In this document: positions 10,687 through 19,495 of the stretch, piece after piece | How positions within the stretch are numbered: the stretch's first letter is position 1 | Layout of the letters: each line of letters begins with the position of its first letter | From: Halobaculum sp. MBLA0143 | GTDB taxonomy: Archaea > Halobacteriota > Halobacteria > Halobacteriales > Haloferacaceae | Direction: 5' to 3' | NCBI RefSeq assembly: GCF_041361465.1 | Contig: NZ_JBGKAC010000001.1 | Coordinates: forward strand, 1,798,001-1,862,000 | DNA length: 64,000 bases | Program-made: the position numbers and the translations under genes | The notes under the pieces: generated by a model | The model's database searches: none | Told to the model about the DNA's origin: nothing | The model's input: only the letters and a program-made list of their open reading frames with translations

Positions 10687-11283
10687 GTGCCAGGCAGCCG
10701 CCTCACCCACGACCCGGAGACGGGTGTCGGTCTCCGGACGGTAGAGCCCACAGACGCGCAGTTTCTCCAGCAGTGTAACGCCCGGCCGGCGCTGCGGTAC
10801 CCGCTCGGCAGCCGGGTGCGCGCCGCCCACGAGGTGGAGACGGAGGTAGAAGACGGCGAGCGGTCCGACCGTTACGTCGTCTGTCTGGGCGACGACGGCG
10901 ACCCACCGCCGGAGCCGGACGCGGTCACTCGGGTCGGTGCCGTCTCCGTCTCCGACGCCGACTGGCGCCGACCGGAGCTGGGCTACTGGCTCGTCCCGGA
11001 ACACCACGGGCGAGGGTACGGGAAGGCGGCCGTCGGCCTGCTCGTCGATCACGTGTTCCGGACGGTGGACCACCCCGCCGTCGGCGCGGTCGCCTACGGG
11101 TTCAACGACGCCTCTCGCGGACTCCTGGAGTCGCTGGGGTTCGAAGAGGAGGGCCGCACCCGACGCGACCGGTTCGTCGACGGCGAGTACGTCGACACGG
11201 TCCACTACGGCCTGCTCCGCGAGGACTGGTGGGCCGACCGTCCGCGCTCGTGGCGCGAGGCGTCAGCCCAAGACGACGTCTAG
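10687..11283 (+). CDS. GNAT-family N-acetyltransferase (RimJ/RimL-like)
   Basis: A 198-aa acetyl-CoA-dependent acyltransferase. It opens with the beta1-alpha1 unit GVGLRTVEPTDAQFLQQ. The acetyl-CoA pyrophosphate-binding motif A is ELGYWLVPEHHGRGYGKAAV (Q/RxxGxG/A form). The later segment GFNDASRGLLESLGFEEEG is the standard motif B of RimJ/RimL-type enzymes. The substrate is unknown (protein N-terminus or small molecule). It starts at GTG; the stop overlaps the convergent ZIP transporter gene by 21 bp. Confidence 0.88.
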   Translation: MPGSRLTHDPETGVGLRTVEPTDAQFLQQCNARPALRYPLGSRVRAAHEVETEVEDGERSDRYVVCLGDDGDPPPEPDAVTRVGAVSVSDADWRRPELGYWLVPEHHGRGYGKAAVGLLVDHVFRTVDHPAVGAVAYGFNDASRGLLESLGFEEEGRTRRDRFVDGEYVDTVHYGLLREDWWADRPRSWREASAQDDV

Positions 11284-12291
11284 GGTCAACATCACCGCGG
11301 CACCGGCGAGCAGGCCGAGCGTGGCGACCCGTTCGTACCCCCGCGAGTGGGTCTCCGGGACGATCTCGTCGCCGATGACGTACAGCATCCCGCCGGCCGC
11401 AAACCCCATCGCGTACGGGAGCAACGGCGCTGCGACCGACACCGCCCAAGCGCCGACCACCGCCAACGGCACCTCGACGAGCCCCGCCCTGATCCCGGCG
11501 ACGGCGGCGTACCACCGCCGCGCGAGGCCGGCGTTGACCGCGGCGACAGACACCGCCAACCCCTCCGGGACGTTCTGGAGCCCGATGGCGATCATCAACG
11601 CGATCCCGCCGGACACGTCGCCGCTGCCGAACCCGACCCCGACCGCCAACCCCTCCGGCATGTTGTGGAGCGTGATCGCCACGGTGAACAGGAGCACGCC
11701 CGTCAGCCGCTCGTCGACGAGCCCACCCTCCTCGGAGCCGTCACTCTCGCCGGCGACGCTCGTCTCGTTGGACGCGTCCGGGGTCGGCGAGTCGTCGCCG
11801 TCTGCCGGCGAGTCGTCGCCGATCCGGAGGTGGTCGCCGAACCGTCGCGGGTCGATCCGTTCGCGGTGGACGTCGTCCCGCGGAGGGACGGTGTCTTCCA
11901 CCCCGCCGTTGCGCCGGAACAATCGGTTGCCGACGACCGGGCCGGCGTAGTGAATCCAGTTTTGCCCCCGGTCCAGCAACGCGACTCCGAGCCCGAACCC
12001 GATCAACACCGGGACGATCCCGACGAGCGCGACCCCCCCGATTCGGACGGGAGTGTACTCCGGTCGGGCGGCGAACTCGATCCCCGGGAGGAGGAGACTC
12101 GTGAAGCTGGCCGACAGCATGACACCGGCAGCGAAGCCGAGCGCGGCGTCCAGCCACTTCTCGGTCGGGTTGCGCCAGGCCAACACCACCGTCGCCCCGA
12201 GGAGATTGAACCCCGCGATCACGAGGCCGGCGACGAACCCCTGGACCACCGTGTTCTCCCCGACGAGATCGACGAACAGCTCTTCGATCAC
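11263..12291 (-). CDS. ZIP-family divalent metal transporter
   Basis: A 342-aa integral membrane protein with about eight hydrophobic segments. The family signatures are present: HNMPEGLAVG in TM4 and the paired GDEIVPETH in TM5-TM6, with QNVPEGLAV in between. These residues bind Zn2+ or Fe2+ in ZIP carriers. Between TM3 and TM4 lies an acidic loop of about 70 residues rich in Asp and Ser. GTG 12291 (VIEELFVDLVGENTVVQG) was chosen because upstream residues are Arg-rich and unlike the family. Metal specificity cannot be read from the sequence. Confidence 0.9.
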   Translation of the reverse strand: MIEELFVDLVGENTVVQGFVAGLVIAGFNLLGATVVLAWRNPTEKWLDAALGFAAGVMLSASFTSLLLPGIEFAARPEYTPVRIGGVALVGIVPVLIGFGLGVALLDRGQNWIHYAGPVVGNRLFRRNGGVEDTVPPRDDVHRERIDPRRFGDHLRIGDDSPADGDDSPTPDASNETSVAGESDGSEEGGLVDERLTGVLLFTVAITLHNMPEGLAVGVGFGSGDVSGGIALMIAIGLQNVPEGLAVSVAAVNAGLARRWYAAVAGIRAGLVEVPLAVVGAWAVSVAAPLLPYAMGFAAGGMLYVIGDEIVPETHSRGYERVATLGLLAGAAVMLTLDVVLG

Positions 12292-12376
12292 GCTTCGACG
12301 ACACCGCCCGTCCCGATAGTCCTGTCGGCGAGATCGGGCGGTGGCGTCGCGCTGCCGGCGGGACCGGGCGGTCTCG

Positions 12377-12670
12377 TCACAGATCGACGGAGACGATCTC
12401 CACGACACGGTCGTGCGGAACCGTGTACGTCGTGTCGTCGCGCTGGACCACCTGGACGACCGGCCGGTCGTGCTCCAGCGTCGTCGCACGGCCGAGCCCT
12501 TCCACCGTCACCGTCCCGTCGGGCGTTGCGTACCGCAGTCGAATCTCGCTGTACTCCGGGTCGCGTTTCAGCTTCGAGAAGTCGAGTTGCACGCCCGTCG
12601 TTACGACCGCCAGCCTGGTGAAGCTACGCCCGTGCTCCGTCTCCGAGACGAGACGGGTGCCGACTGCCAC
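12377..12670 (-). CDS. Small hypothetical protein (97 aa)
   Basis: Unrecognised. A 97-aa mostly beta protein beginning MAVGTRLVSETEHGRSFTRL from GTG. A later part (TVTVEGLGRATTLEHDRPVV, then TYTVPHDRVVEIVSVDL) resembles a small beta-sandwich or Sm-like barrel. Codon use is haloarchaeal and the opposite frame is less convincing. It is divergent from the lipoprotein gene at 12741 and lies 85 bp upstream of the ZIP gene on the same strand. Confidence 0.6.
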   Translation of the reverse strand: MAVGTRLVSETEHGRSFTRLAVVTTGVQLDFSKLKRDPEYSEIRLRYATPDGTVTVEGLGRATTLEHDRPVVQVVQRDDTTYTVPHDRVVEIVSVDL

Positions 12671-12710
12671 CAGGCCCCCCGACGCTCAGTCTGTGAGACT
12701 GGGAGTGGCC

Positions 12711-12716
12711 TTTATA
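12711..12716 (+). promoter_or_regulatory. TATA box for the lipoprotein gene
   Basis: TTTATA centred about 27 nt upstream of GTG 12741. This is the spacing expected for leaderless transcription, and it supports that start over upstream codons. Confidence 0.65.
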
Positions 12717-12740
12717 CTACCCACGACTCCACAGAAGTTC

Positions 12741-13223
12741 GTGTCCAGAGAACGCAGCCGTCGGCGGTTCCTCGCCGGCGCGTCGACAGCCACAGTCGCA
12801 GCACTGGCCGGGTGTTCCGGCATCCTGAACTCGGCCGTGTCCAGCATCTTCGAAGACGTCAACGTCGTCAACAACGCCGGCGAGCCAATCTCCGGGACGA
12901 TCACCGTCACCGATCCGAACGACGAGACCGTGCTGGAGGAGACGTTCGACCTCGTCTCCGAAGACGGGGCCGAGACGGAGACGGAGTCCGGTGCAGTGCG
13001 GTACGACGACGTGTTCACCACGACGGGGAGCTACACCGTCTCGATCACACTCGACGAGGACTCGGCCGTGCAGGGCGTCAGAGAGTCCGAAGAGACGGTC
13101 GAGGTGGCCGACACGGACAACACGAACGTCATCGTCGCCATCGGGGAGACGGAGGAGGCGAGCGGGCCGATCAACGTCGCCGTGATCGACACCGACGGCG
13201 ACACGGACACGTCGACGGGCTGA
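12741..13223 (+). CDS. Tat-dependent lipoprotein, unknown function
   Basis: A 160-aa exported protein. It starts VSRERSRRRFLAGASTATV, a twin-arginine signal, and a lipobox follows (ALAGCSG, lipid-anchored Cys). The mature part is a beta-rich, Ig/carboxypeptidase-regulatory-like domain (NNAGEPISGTITVTDPNDE, then TTGSYTVSITLDED) ending in an acidic Thr/Asp tail. It is probably a surface-anchored accessory protein. The GTG start is set by the TATA box at 12711 and by the RR motif; the longer frame upstream overlaps the opposite-strand gene. Confidence 0.8.
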   Translation: MSRERSRRRFLAGASTATVAALAGCSGILNSAVSSIFEDVNVVNNAGEPISGTITVTDPNDETVLEETFDLVSEDGAETETESGAVRYDDVFTTTGSYTVSITLDEDSAVQGVRESEETVEVADTDNTNVIVAIGETEEASGPINVAVIDTDGDTDTSTG

Positions 13224-13232
13224 GTCGCGGAA

Positions 13233-14000
13233 CTACTGCGTGGACGCCGCGAGCTCCGCCACGGACTTGCTCTCGGACGCCCTGGTCGTCACCCGAGGAC
13301 TGTACAACAGCGACGGCTCTCCCGTCGGCTCCCGAAAGCCGTTGGCGGCGAACAGGTCGTTGCGGTAGAACTCCGCGTCCGCCTCGTACAACGGCCAACG
13401 CTCGTGGGAGACGGTCGCGTACCGGAGGTCCCCGTCGCTCGTCTCCGCGAAGTACCGCGCCCGGTCCGTGAGGAAGGAGTCGAGTGAGCCGGACTCGGCG
13501 GTGAACTCCTCGCCGGTCGGGCCGTAGCGGGCGGCGAACGCCGTCGCCCGCGCGCCGGGGTGTCGGCGGCGCGACTCGAACCGGACGCCGTCGTCCGTCT
13601 CCTGGAGGTCGATTTTCGCGAGGTAGTACGGCAGCCCGTGGAACAGCCGGGCGCCGGCGACGCCCGCCAACCCCTCCGCGTCCAGACTGAAGAAGTACAC
13701 TCCCGCGTCCGGGTCCGTCGGGGTCCCGCCGACGGCGTCACCGTCCGTCACGCCGGCGGCGGCCGCGTCGGACAGCCGGACGTACGTCCGGAGGTTCAGC
13801 TCCGGCAACGGGAGCCCGACGCCCGCCGGTAGCCACTCCGGCCGCACGTCGACGTTCGTGAACGGCACCACGGAGAGGTAGGCGTCGCCGTCGTACGTGT
13901 CGGCCGTCAACCCGTCCGGCAGTTTGGGCTCGACGAGTTCGGGGTCGACCGGCCAGCTGGCGAACAGGACGTGTTCCCAGCCCATGTGGAGCGACAGCAT
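13233..14000 (-). CDS. DUF2071 / YqjF-family protein
   Basis: A 255-aa soluble protein matching the DUF2071 (YqjF) family, which shares the acetoacetate-decarboxylase-like fold. It carries the family opening GWEHVLFASWPVDPELVEP and the later LSVVPFTNVDVRPEWLP and GVYFFSLDAEGL segments. The biochemical role of the family is not established. ATG 14000 is preferred over GTG 14021 because a TATA-like ctttag lies about 27 nt upstream of it. It is convergent with the lipoprotein gene, 9 bp apart. Confidence 0.8.
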   Translation of the reverse strand: MLSLHMGWEHVLFASWPVDPELVEPKLPDGLTADTYDGDAYLSVVPFTNVDVRPEWLPAGVGLPLPELNLRTYVRLSDAAAAGVTDGDAVGGTPTDPDAGVYFFSLDAEGLAGVAGARLFHGLPYYLAKIDLQETDDGVRFESRRRHPGARATAFAARYGPTGEEFTAESGSLDSFLTDRARYFAETSDGDLRYATVSHERWPLYEADAEFYRNDLFAANGFREPTGEPSLLYSPRVTTRASESKSVAELAASTQ

Positions 14001-14095
14001 CGTCTCCGCTCGGGGCGCCACGGGCTAAAGTCGCCCGGAGTCGCCACACGCCGGGAGTCAGTCCGGAGTCGCCACGCTCAGAGGTCCGACCGCGA

Positions 14096-15487
14096 TCAAC
14101 GCTTGCCCAGCGCCTCCTCGAACACTCGTTCGGCGCGGTCCCAGCCGTGGTTACGGTCGACGATGGGGTGGTGGTACTCCGGCGCGAGCTCTTCTCGCTC
14201 GCTCCGGGACAGCGTCGGCCAGTCGATTATCTTCCGCGGCGAGACGCCCGACAGCTCCGGGACGTACTCCGTGACGTAGTCTGCGCCCTCGTCGTACTTC
14301 CCCATCTGCGAGACCGGGTCGAAGATCCGCACGTCGACGGAGTCCGTTCCCGTGGAGGCGATCCACTGCCAGGAGCCGGCGTTCGACGCCGGGTCGTGGT
14401 CGACGAGCTTCCGCCGGAAGTAGTCGGCCCCCAGCCGCCAGTCGATCAGGAGGTGTTTGGTGAGCAGCGACGCGACCAACTGCCGTGGCCGGTTGTGGAT
14501 GTACCCCTCGCGTTCGAGTTGGCGCATCCCGGCGTCGACGAACGGGTAGCCGGTCTCGCCGGCTGCCCACGCCTCGAAGTCCGCCTGGGCGTCCTCGCCC
14601 GTCCGCCACTGGATCTCGTTGGGGAACGACTTGTAGTTGACCGAGTCCAGGTTCGGCTCGTAGTAGAGGAGGTGGTACATGTGTTCCCGCCAGGAGAGCT
14701 CGTAGCGGTACTTGTCCACGTTCTTGCGGTCGCTGCCGTGGACGGCGTCGTAGGTGTCGGAGGCGTCGGCCCACAGTTCTCGGACGCCGATTGCGCCCGC
14801 CGAGAGGTACGGCGACATCCGGGAGACGCTCGTGGCCGGGTTCTCTACCGCCGCGGGCATGTCGTCTCTGCGGTCGTTGTAGCTGTAGATCCCCTGGTCC
14901 AGGAAGTCGTCGAACCGCTCGCGGGCCGCCTCGTAGCCCGCCGGCGGGAGTTCGATCTCCGTGTCGACGCTCGGAATCGTCGTCTCCTCCGACAGCGTGG
15001 CGAACGCGTCCGTGTCCGGGTCGAACGGGGACGGCTTCGCCTGTTGCTCCCAGTCGGAGTGGAACGCGCCGTGGGTCGGGTAACGGTCGTCGAGTCGCTC
15101 GGGCGACACCAACACCAGATCCGTCCGGGAGTCGTGGTCGATCCCGGCGCCGGCGAGGGCGTCGCGGACGGCGTCGGCCCGCTCGCGGCGGGCCGCGCGG
15201 TAGTGGTCGTTCCAGACGACACGGTCGGCGCCGAGCCCTTCGGCGACCGTCGGCAGGATCTCCGCCGGGTTCCCCGAGCGGACGATCAGGTCGCTGCCGA
15301 CGGAGCGGTAGCGTTCCCGCAGTTCCCGCACACACTCCAGGAAGAACGCTCGTTGCCGTCGCCCCACGTCGCCGAGGATCTCTCGGTCGACGACGAACAC
15401 CGGGACGACCGTCCCGTCGCGGGCGGCGATACTCAACCCCTTGTTGTCCGGAATCCGGAGGTCGCGTCGGTGCCAGAATACCTGCAT
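14096..15487 (-). CDS. Deoxyribodipyrimidine photolyase / cryptochrome family
   Basis: A 463-aa DNA photolyase-type flavoprotein. It has the N-terminal antenna alpha/beta domain (MQVFWHRRDLRIPDNKGL) and a C-terminal FAD domain with the hallmark blocks RPRQLVASLLTKHLLIDWR, DHDPASNAGSWQW and RIFDPVSQMGKYD (about residues 355-420). The family repairs UV-induced pyrimidine dimers in a light-driven reaction. Length and motifs favour a class I CPD photolyase like halobacterial Phr2 over a pure sensor, but the assignment is by similarity only. It starts at ATG 15487; the longer upstream frame is an antisense shadow. Confidence 0.93.
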   Translation of the reverse strand: MQVFWHRRDLRIPDNKGLSIAARDGTVVPVFVVDREILGDVGRRQRAFFLECVRELRERYRSVGSDLIVRSGNPAEILPTVAEGLGADRVVWNDHYRAARRERADAVRDALAGAGIDHDSRTDLVLVSPERLDDRYPTHGAFHSDWEQQAKPSPFDPDTDAFATLSEETTIPSVDTEIELPPAGYEAARERFDDFLDQGIYSYNDRRDDMPAAVENPATSVSRMSPYLSAGAIGVRELWADASDTYDAVHGSDRKNVDKYRYELSWREHMYHLLYYEPNLDSVNYKSFPNEIQWRTGEDAQADFEAWAAGETGYPFVDAGMRQLEREGYIHNRPRQLVASLLTKHLLIDWRLGADYFRRKLVDHDPASNAGSWQWIASTGTDSVDVRIFDPVSQMGKYDEGADYVTEYVPELSGVSPRKIIDWPTLSRSEREELAPEYHHPIVDRNHGWDRAERVFEEALGKR

Positions 15488-15646
15488 GGCAGTGCCTGGA
15501 GCGGGAGACGGTTCACCGCTTCGGTCGGCGGCCGTCGGGCGGACTGGACGCCGCCCGGTCTTCGGTCGCAGGGCGACCTGTACCCACGCCCAGCAACGAC
15601 GGTCGCCGTCCGTGGGTTGAAGCATACCCCGCCCGTACGGCGGTCG

Positions 15647-16162
15647 ATGTCGGGCAACGCCGATCTGGGCACGTTCGGGCGGGCGGCGGAGACTGAGTCG
15701 GCGCCGGCGGACGACCGCGTCTGCACGGTGGCGACACAGACCGAGACGTTCGACCGTTGTCGGGGCGGGTTCTACCCCTGTCCGCGGTCGTACCCGCGGA
15801 GCAAGAAGCCGTTCGACTGGATGGCGTTCTACCGTACCGCTCCCACGTCGGCGATCACTCACATCGCCTCCGTCGAGTCTCGGACCGTCGAGGACGCCGC
15901 CGACGCTCCCGCCGCCGACGGCGACACCGACGCGACCACGGACGGGCCGGTCTTGTCCGAGACGGACTGGGCGGAACTGATCGAGCCGTTCTCCGACGAA
16001 CGGCGCGTGACCGTCTTCCACCTGGGCGAGCTCCAGCCGCTCGCCGACCCCGTCGTCAACGACCGCAACGGCGTTCGAGGGGCGTGGTACACGAGCGTCG
16101 CGGAGCTGCGAGCGGCCGAGACGCTGTCGGAGTTGGCGTCGGCCGCCAACACGACGCCGTGA
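15647..16162 (+). CDS. Conserved hypothetical protein, PUA/ASCH-like look
   Basis: A 171-aa soluble protein. The core DWMAFYRTAPTSAITHIASV followed by VTVFHLGELQPLADPV resembles small PUA/ASCH/EVE-type beta-barrel domains, which often bind RNA or modified bases; this is a shape impression, not a family match. Two Cys sit in CRGGFYPCPRS. It starts at ATG 15647 and is divergent from the photolyase gene. The upstream part of the frame is antisense to the photolyase and not coding. Confidence 0.65.
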   Translation: MSGNADLGTFGRAAETESAPADDRVCTVATQTETFDRCRGGFYPCPRSYPRSKKPFDWMAFYRTAPTSAITHIASVESRTVEDAADAPAADGDTDATTDGPVLSETDWAELIEPFSDERRVTVFHLGELQPLADPVVNDRNGVRGAWYTSVAELRAAETLSELASAANTTP

Positions 16163-16271
16163 GATCATATCGACCCACGCGACGCCGTGCGTCCCGTCGA
16201 CCCACACGGCGCCGTGTGTCTCGTCCGCCGGCCGACGACGGTCTCTTTGCGTTGCCGCCCGAATCGAACGT

Positions 16272-17228
16272 ATGGCAGACTGGACGGCGGACGACGTACC
16301 CCGAGTGGACGACGACGTGATCGTGGTGACGGGCGCCAACAGCGGCTTGGGGCTCGCGGCGACGGAACTGTTCGCGGCCCGCGGCGCGACGGTCGTGATG
16401 GCCTGTCGCAGCACGGACCGGGGACAGCAGGCCGCCGACGAGGTTCGGGAGACGACCGACGACGGCGAGTTGGACGTACGCGAGTGTGACCTGGCAGACC
16501 TGGACACGGTCGCGGCGTTCGCGGAGGGAGTCCGGGAGACGTACCCCGAGATCGACGTGTTGTGCAACAATGCCGGCGTGATGGCGATTCCGCGGAGCGA
16601 GACGACGGACGGCTTCGAGACGCAGTTGGGCGTCAACCACATGGGCCACTTCGCGCTGACGGGCCAGCTCCTGCCGGCGCTGGTCGCCGCCGGCAGTCGC
16701 TCGGAGCCCGCACGGATCGTCACGCAGTCGTCCGGGGCCCACGAGATGGGAGAGATGGACTTCGACGATCTCCACTGGGAGGAGTCGTACTCGAAGTGGG
16801 AGGCGTACGGCCGGAGCAAGCTGGCGAACCTCCTGTTCGCGTACGAGCTCGACCGTCGGCTGGACGATCACGGGCTGCCGGTCGAGAGTGTGGCGTGTCA
16901 CCCGGGGTACGCGGCGACGAACCTCCAGCTCCGCACCGGCGCCGAGAGCGGGTTCCCGTTCGCGGAGACGGTGATGGGGCTCGCGAACCGAGTGCTCGGA
17001 CAGAGCGCCCAGCAGGGGGCCCTGCCGATGCTGTACGCGGCCGTCGGCGAGGCGCACGGCGGCGCCTACGTCGGCCCGGACGGCTTCGCGGAGATGCGGG
17101 GCTACCCGGAGATCCAGGAGTCCAGTTCGGCGTCGTACGACGAGGCGGACGCCCGACGGCTGTGGGAGCGGTCCGTCGCAGACACCGGCGTCGACTACGA
17201 GTTCGAGACAGCGGTGACGCCGGCCTGA
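16272..17228 (+). CDS. Short-chain dehydrogenase/reductase
   Basis: A 318-aa NAD(P)-dependent oxidoreductase of the SDR family. The Rossmann motif is TGANSGLG (about residues 20-27). NNAGVM marks the beta4 Asn. The catalytic Ser is in QSSGAHE and the catalytic pair is in YGRSKLAN (YxxxK). The length, the MACRS after beta2 (NADP preference) and the QLGVNHMGHF block match the retinol-dehydrogenase / protochlorophyllide-reductase-like branch. The substrate is unknown. It is convergent with the OppC-like permease (7 bp). Confidence 0.9.
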   Translation: MADWTADDVPRVDDDVIVVTGANSGLGLAATELFAARGATVVMACRSTDRGQQAADEVRETTDDGELDVRECDLADLDTVAAFAEGVRETYPEIDVLCNNAGVMAIPRSETTDGFETQLGVNHMGHFALTGQLLPALVAAGSRSEPARIVTQSSGAHEMGEMDFDDLHWEESYSKWEAYGRSKLANLLFAYELDRRLDDHGLPVESVACHPGYAATNLQLRTGAESGFPFAETVMGLANRVLGQSAQQGALPMLYAAVGEAHGGAYVGPDGFAEMRGYPEIQESSSASYDEADARRLWERSVADTGVDYEFETAVTPA

Positions 17229-17235
17229 CCGGCGG

Positions 17236-18408
17236 CTACTCCCCGCGCGGGTCGAGAATCCGTTGGAGCGCGTCGGCGAACACCGTGACCGCAGCGGTGG
17301 TCCCCAGCAACGCGGCCGCCGGCAACACGACCCGCCACCAGTACAACTGGAGCATCGGAAGCTCGCCGCCGATCGTCTCGCCCCACGACTGGTACGACGG
17401 CGGCATCGACAGGATGGGTGAGGCGGGAGCGCCGAACTCCAGGAACGCCAGCGTCGCCTCCACGGTGAGGAAGATCGGAACCCGGGCCAGCGACGTGCTC
17501 GCAGCCGCGCGAGCGACGTTCGGCAAGAGGTGTCGTCGAATGACGGTCAGCCGGGAGGCACCCGCCAGTTCGGCACCCCTGACGTAGTCTTTCGACGCCT
17601 CGGACAGCGTCCGCTCGCGGACCACGCCCGCGACGGTCCCCCAGGAGAACAGCCCGAAACAGACGACGAGCATGAACGGCGTCCCGCTCCCCTCCAGCCA
17701 CCGCCAGGCGAGGAACACGAGCAACGCCGGAATCGTCTTCACCGACTCCGCGATCCCCGAGAGCACCCGGTCGGTCGTGCCGCCGGCGTACCCCGAGACG
17801 ACGCCGACGAGCGTCCCGAGCGGCGCCGCGAGCGCCACCCCGGTGAGGCTCACCTTCACGAACGCCCGAGCGCCGGCGACGATCGACCGGGTGACCCCTA
17901 CACCGCGTTCCGTCGTCCCGAGCGGGTACTGGAGCGACCCCCAGCACCGGTCGCCGACGGCCCCGGCGACACACGACACCAACAGGTCCGCCGACACGCT
18001 CGTGAACAACGGGGGTTGGTTCCTGATCAACAAGTCCACGTCCTGCTCCGGCAGCAACACCGGGCCGACGGTGCCAGTGACGACGACCGCCAGCGTGACG
18101 ACGCCTCCGACGGCGCCGACGGGGTGACGGCGGAGCCGCGACAGCAGCCGCCAGGCTCCGGCGGGGTTCCGGACGACCGGCGCGAGCGTGAACACCGTCA
18201 CGACCCAGGTCGCCGCCAGCCACAGCCAGTCCAACGGCGTCGGCTCGTAGCCGAAGATCGGGGTGTCTGGCGGGGTCACGCCGTAGTAGTAGGCGACCGT
18301 AGCCGCGACCGCGAGGGTACCCGCGAGCGCGACCACGACCGCCACTCCCGGGCGGCGACTCGGCGCGTCGTCGAACTCCAGATCCAACGTCTCGACCGGG
18401 TCGGCCAT
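17236..18408 (-). CDS. ABC transporter permease, OppC/DppC-like
   Basis: A 390-aa inner permease subunit of the peptide/nickel ABC family. After a short acidic tail it has a first TM (VAVVVALAGTLAVAATVAYY), more hydrophobic segments, and the binding-protein-dependent permease domain with the EAA loop RGAELAGASRLTVIRRHLLP, where the ATPase docks. It is divergent from two OppB-like genes. No ATPase (OppD/F) or substrate-binding protein lies nearby, so the partners must be encoded elsewhere or the set is degenerate. Confidence 0.87.
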   Translation of the reverse strand: MADPVETLDLEFDDAPSRRPGVAVVVALAGTLAVAATVAYYYGVTPPDTPIFGYEPTPLDWLWLAATWVVTVFTLAPVVRNPAGAWRLLSRLRRHPVGAVGGVVTLAVVVTGTVGPVLLPEQDVDLLIRNQPPLFTSVSADLLVSCVAGAVGDRCWGSLQYPLGTTERGVGVTRSIVAGARAFVKVSLTGVALAAPLGTLVGVVSGYAGGTTDRVLSGIAESVKTIPALLVFLAWRWLEGSGTPFMLVVCFGLFSWGTVAGVVRERTLSEASKDYVRGAELAGASRLTVIRRHLLPNVARAAASTSLARVPIFLTVEATLAFLEFGAPASPILSMPPSYQSWGETIGGELPMLQLYWWRVVLPAAALLGTTAAVTVFADALQRILDPRGE

Positions 18409-18504
18409 CCTCCGTGTTCGGTGGCGGAGGCGGCATCAACGTGGCGGTGGCTGCAAACGGCGTTTGAGTAACTTTGACGTGGCTCACGCTACCGAGACAC
18501 GTGT

Positions 18505-19440
18505 GTGTCCGACGGTCTCCCGCTCCGGCCCGTGCTCGCCCGGCTCGGCTGGGCGGCAGCCGTCTGCTGGGTCGTGTTGACGGCCGCGTTCCTCGTGGTG
18601 GCGGCCGTGCCGGACACCCGGATGGTGTACTTCACCGAGGTGGAGATGGGGTTCGTGGCCGTCGACACGGTCTCCGGTGGCCCGGTCTCGGCGTACGTCG
18701 ACTGGCTCACGGCGGTGGCGACGCTCCAGTGGGGCCAGTCCGTCTACTTCGAGACGAGCGTGCGGTCGCTGTACGCCCGTCGGATCCCTGTCACCGCCGT
18801 GTACGTCCTCCCGGGCGCCGTCGCCGCGGTGCTCGTCGGCACCCTCCTGACGACGTACGCCGCCGTCGAGCCGGACGGCCTGCTCGCACGGCTCCTGTCC
18901 GGGAGCGGCGTGGTCGGCCTGACCGTGCCGGCGTTTCTCCCGGCTGCCGTCCTGTTCGCCACGATGGCGGACACACTCGGCTGGCTCCAGGTGTACGACC
19001 CGGATCTGGGGCTGTGGCACGCTCGGAACCTCCGTCGGCTCCAAGTGCCGGGTGCCATCGTCGGTCTGTCGCTGCTGGGCGTCCAGGTGCGACACGTCCG
19101 CAGCGAGACGGCGGAGCGACTGCACGAGACGTTCGTGAAGACTGCAGAGGCGAAGGGGGCAGGCAGGCGGCGCGTGGCGGCACACGTCTTCCGGACGGCG
19201 TGGCCCTCGGCGGCCTCGCTCGTCGTCGGCGAGTCGCTGGGCGTCCTGTTGCTGGCGACCGTCGCCGTGGAGACGGTGTTGGAGTTCCCCGGCGCCGGTC
19301 GGCTCGTCTTCCTCGGGTTCGTGGCCGGCGACCCGATGGTGAGCGCGGTCGCGCTCGTCGGAATCGTCGTCGTCGGCGTCGCCGGGACGCTCGCGATCGA
19401 ACTGCTGCGGGCCGTGTACGACCCTCGGGTGGACAGGTGA
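18505..19440 (+). CDS. ABC transporter permease, OppB/DppB-like (copy 1)
   Basis: A 311-aa permease with about six TM helices. TM1 is LGWAAAVCWVVLTAAFLVVA. The EAA loop is KTAEAKGAGRRRVAAHVFRT and the C-terminus is ELLRAVYDPRVDR, typical of OppB. It is highly similar to the gene at 19496 (identical blocks such as VQVRHVRSET and HVFRTAWPSAASLVVGESLG), so the pair is a tandem duplication. The GTG start is followed at once by a charged N-tip. The box CTTTGACGTGG upstream recurs upstream of copy 2. Confidence 0.87.
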   Translation: MSDGLPLRPVLARLGWAAAVCWVVLTAAFLVVAAVPDTRMVYFTEVEMGFVAVDTVSGGPVSAYVDWLTAVATLQWGQSVYFETSVRSLYARRIPVTAVYVLPGAVAAVLVGTLLTTYAAVEPDGLLARLLSGSGVVGLTVPAFLPAAVLFATMADTLGWLQVYDPDLGLWHARNLRRLQVPGAIVGLSLLGVQVRHVRSETAERLHETFVKTAEAKGAGRRRVAAHVFRTAWPSAASLVVGESLGVLLLATVAVETVLEFPGAGRLVFLGFVAGDPMVSAVALVGIVVVGVAGTLAIELLRAVYDPRVDR

Positions 19441-19495
19441 CACGAGTTCGTGTGACAAGCTTGACGTGGGTGGCGTCCGACCGCCGTCCGTGACT

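Noticed and set aside
8727-10778. 683-aa plus-strand frame across the FAD oxidoreductase
   Set aside because: Shadow frame with biased composition; the opposite strand has clear FAD/NAD motifs.
16272-17228. Protochlorophyllide reductase
   Set aside because: Only the general SDR branch matches; no other pigment-synthesis genes occur and haloarchaea do not make chlorophyll.
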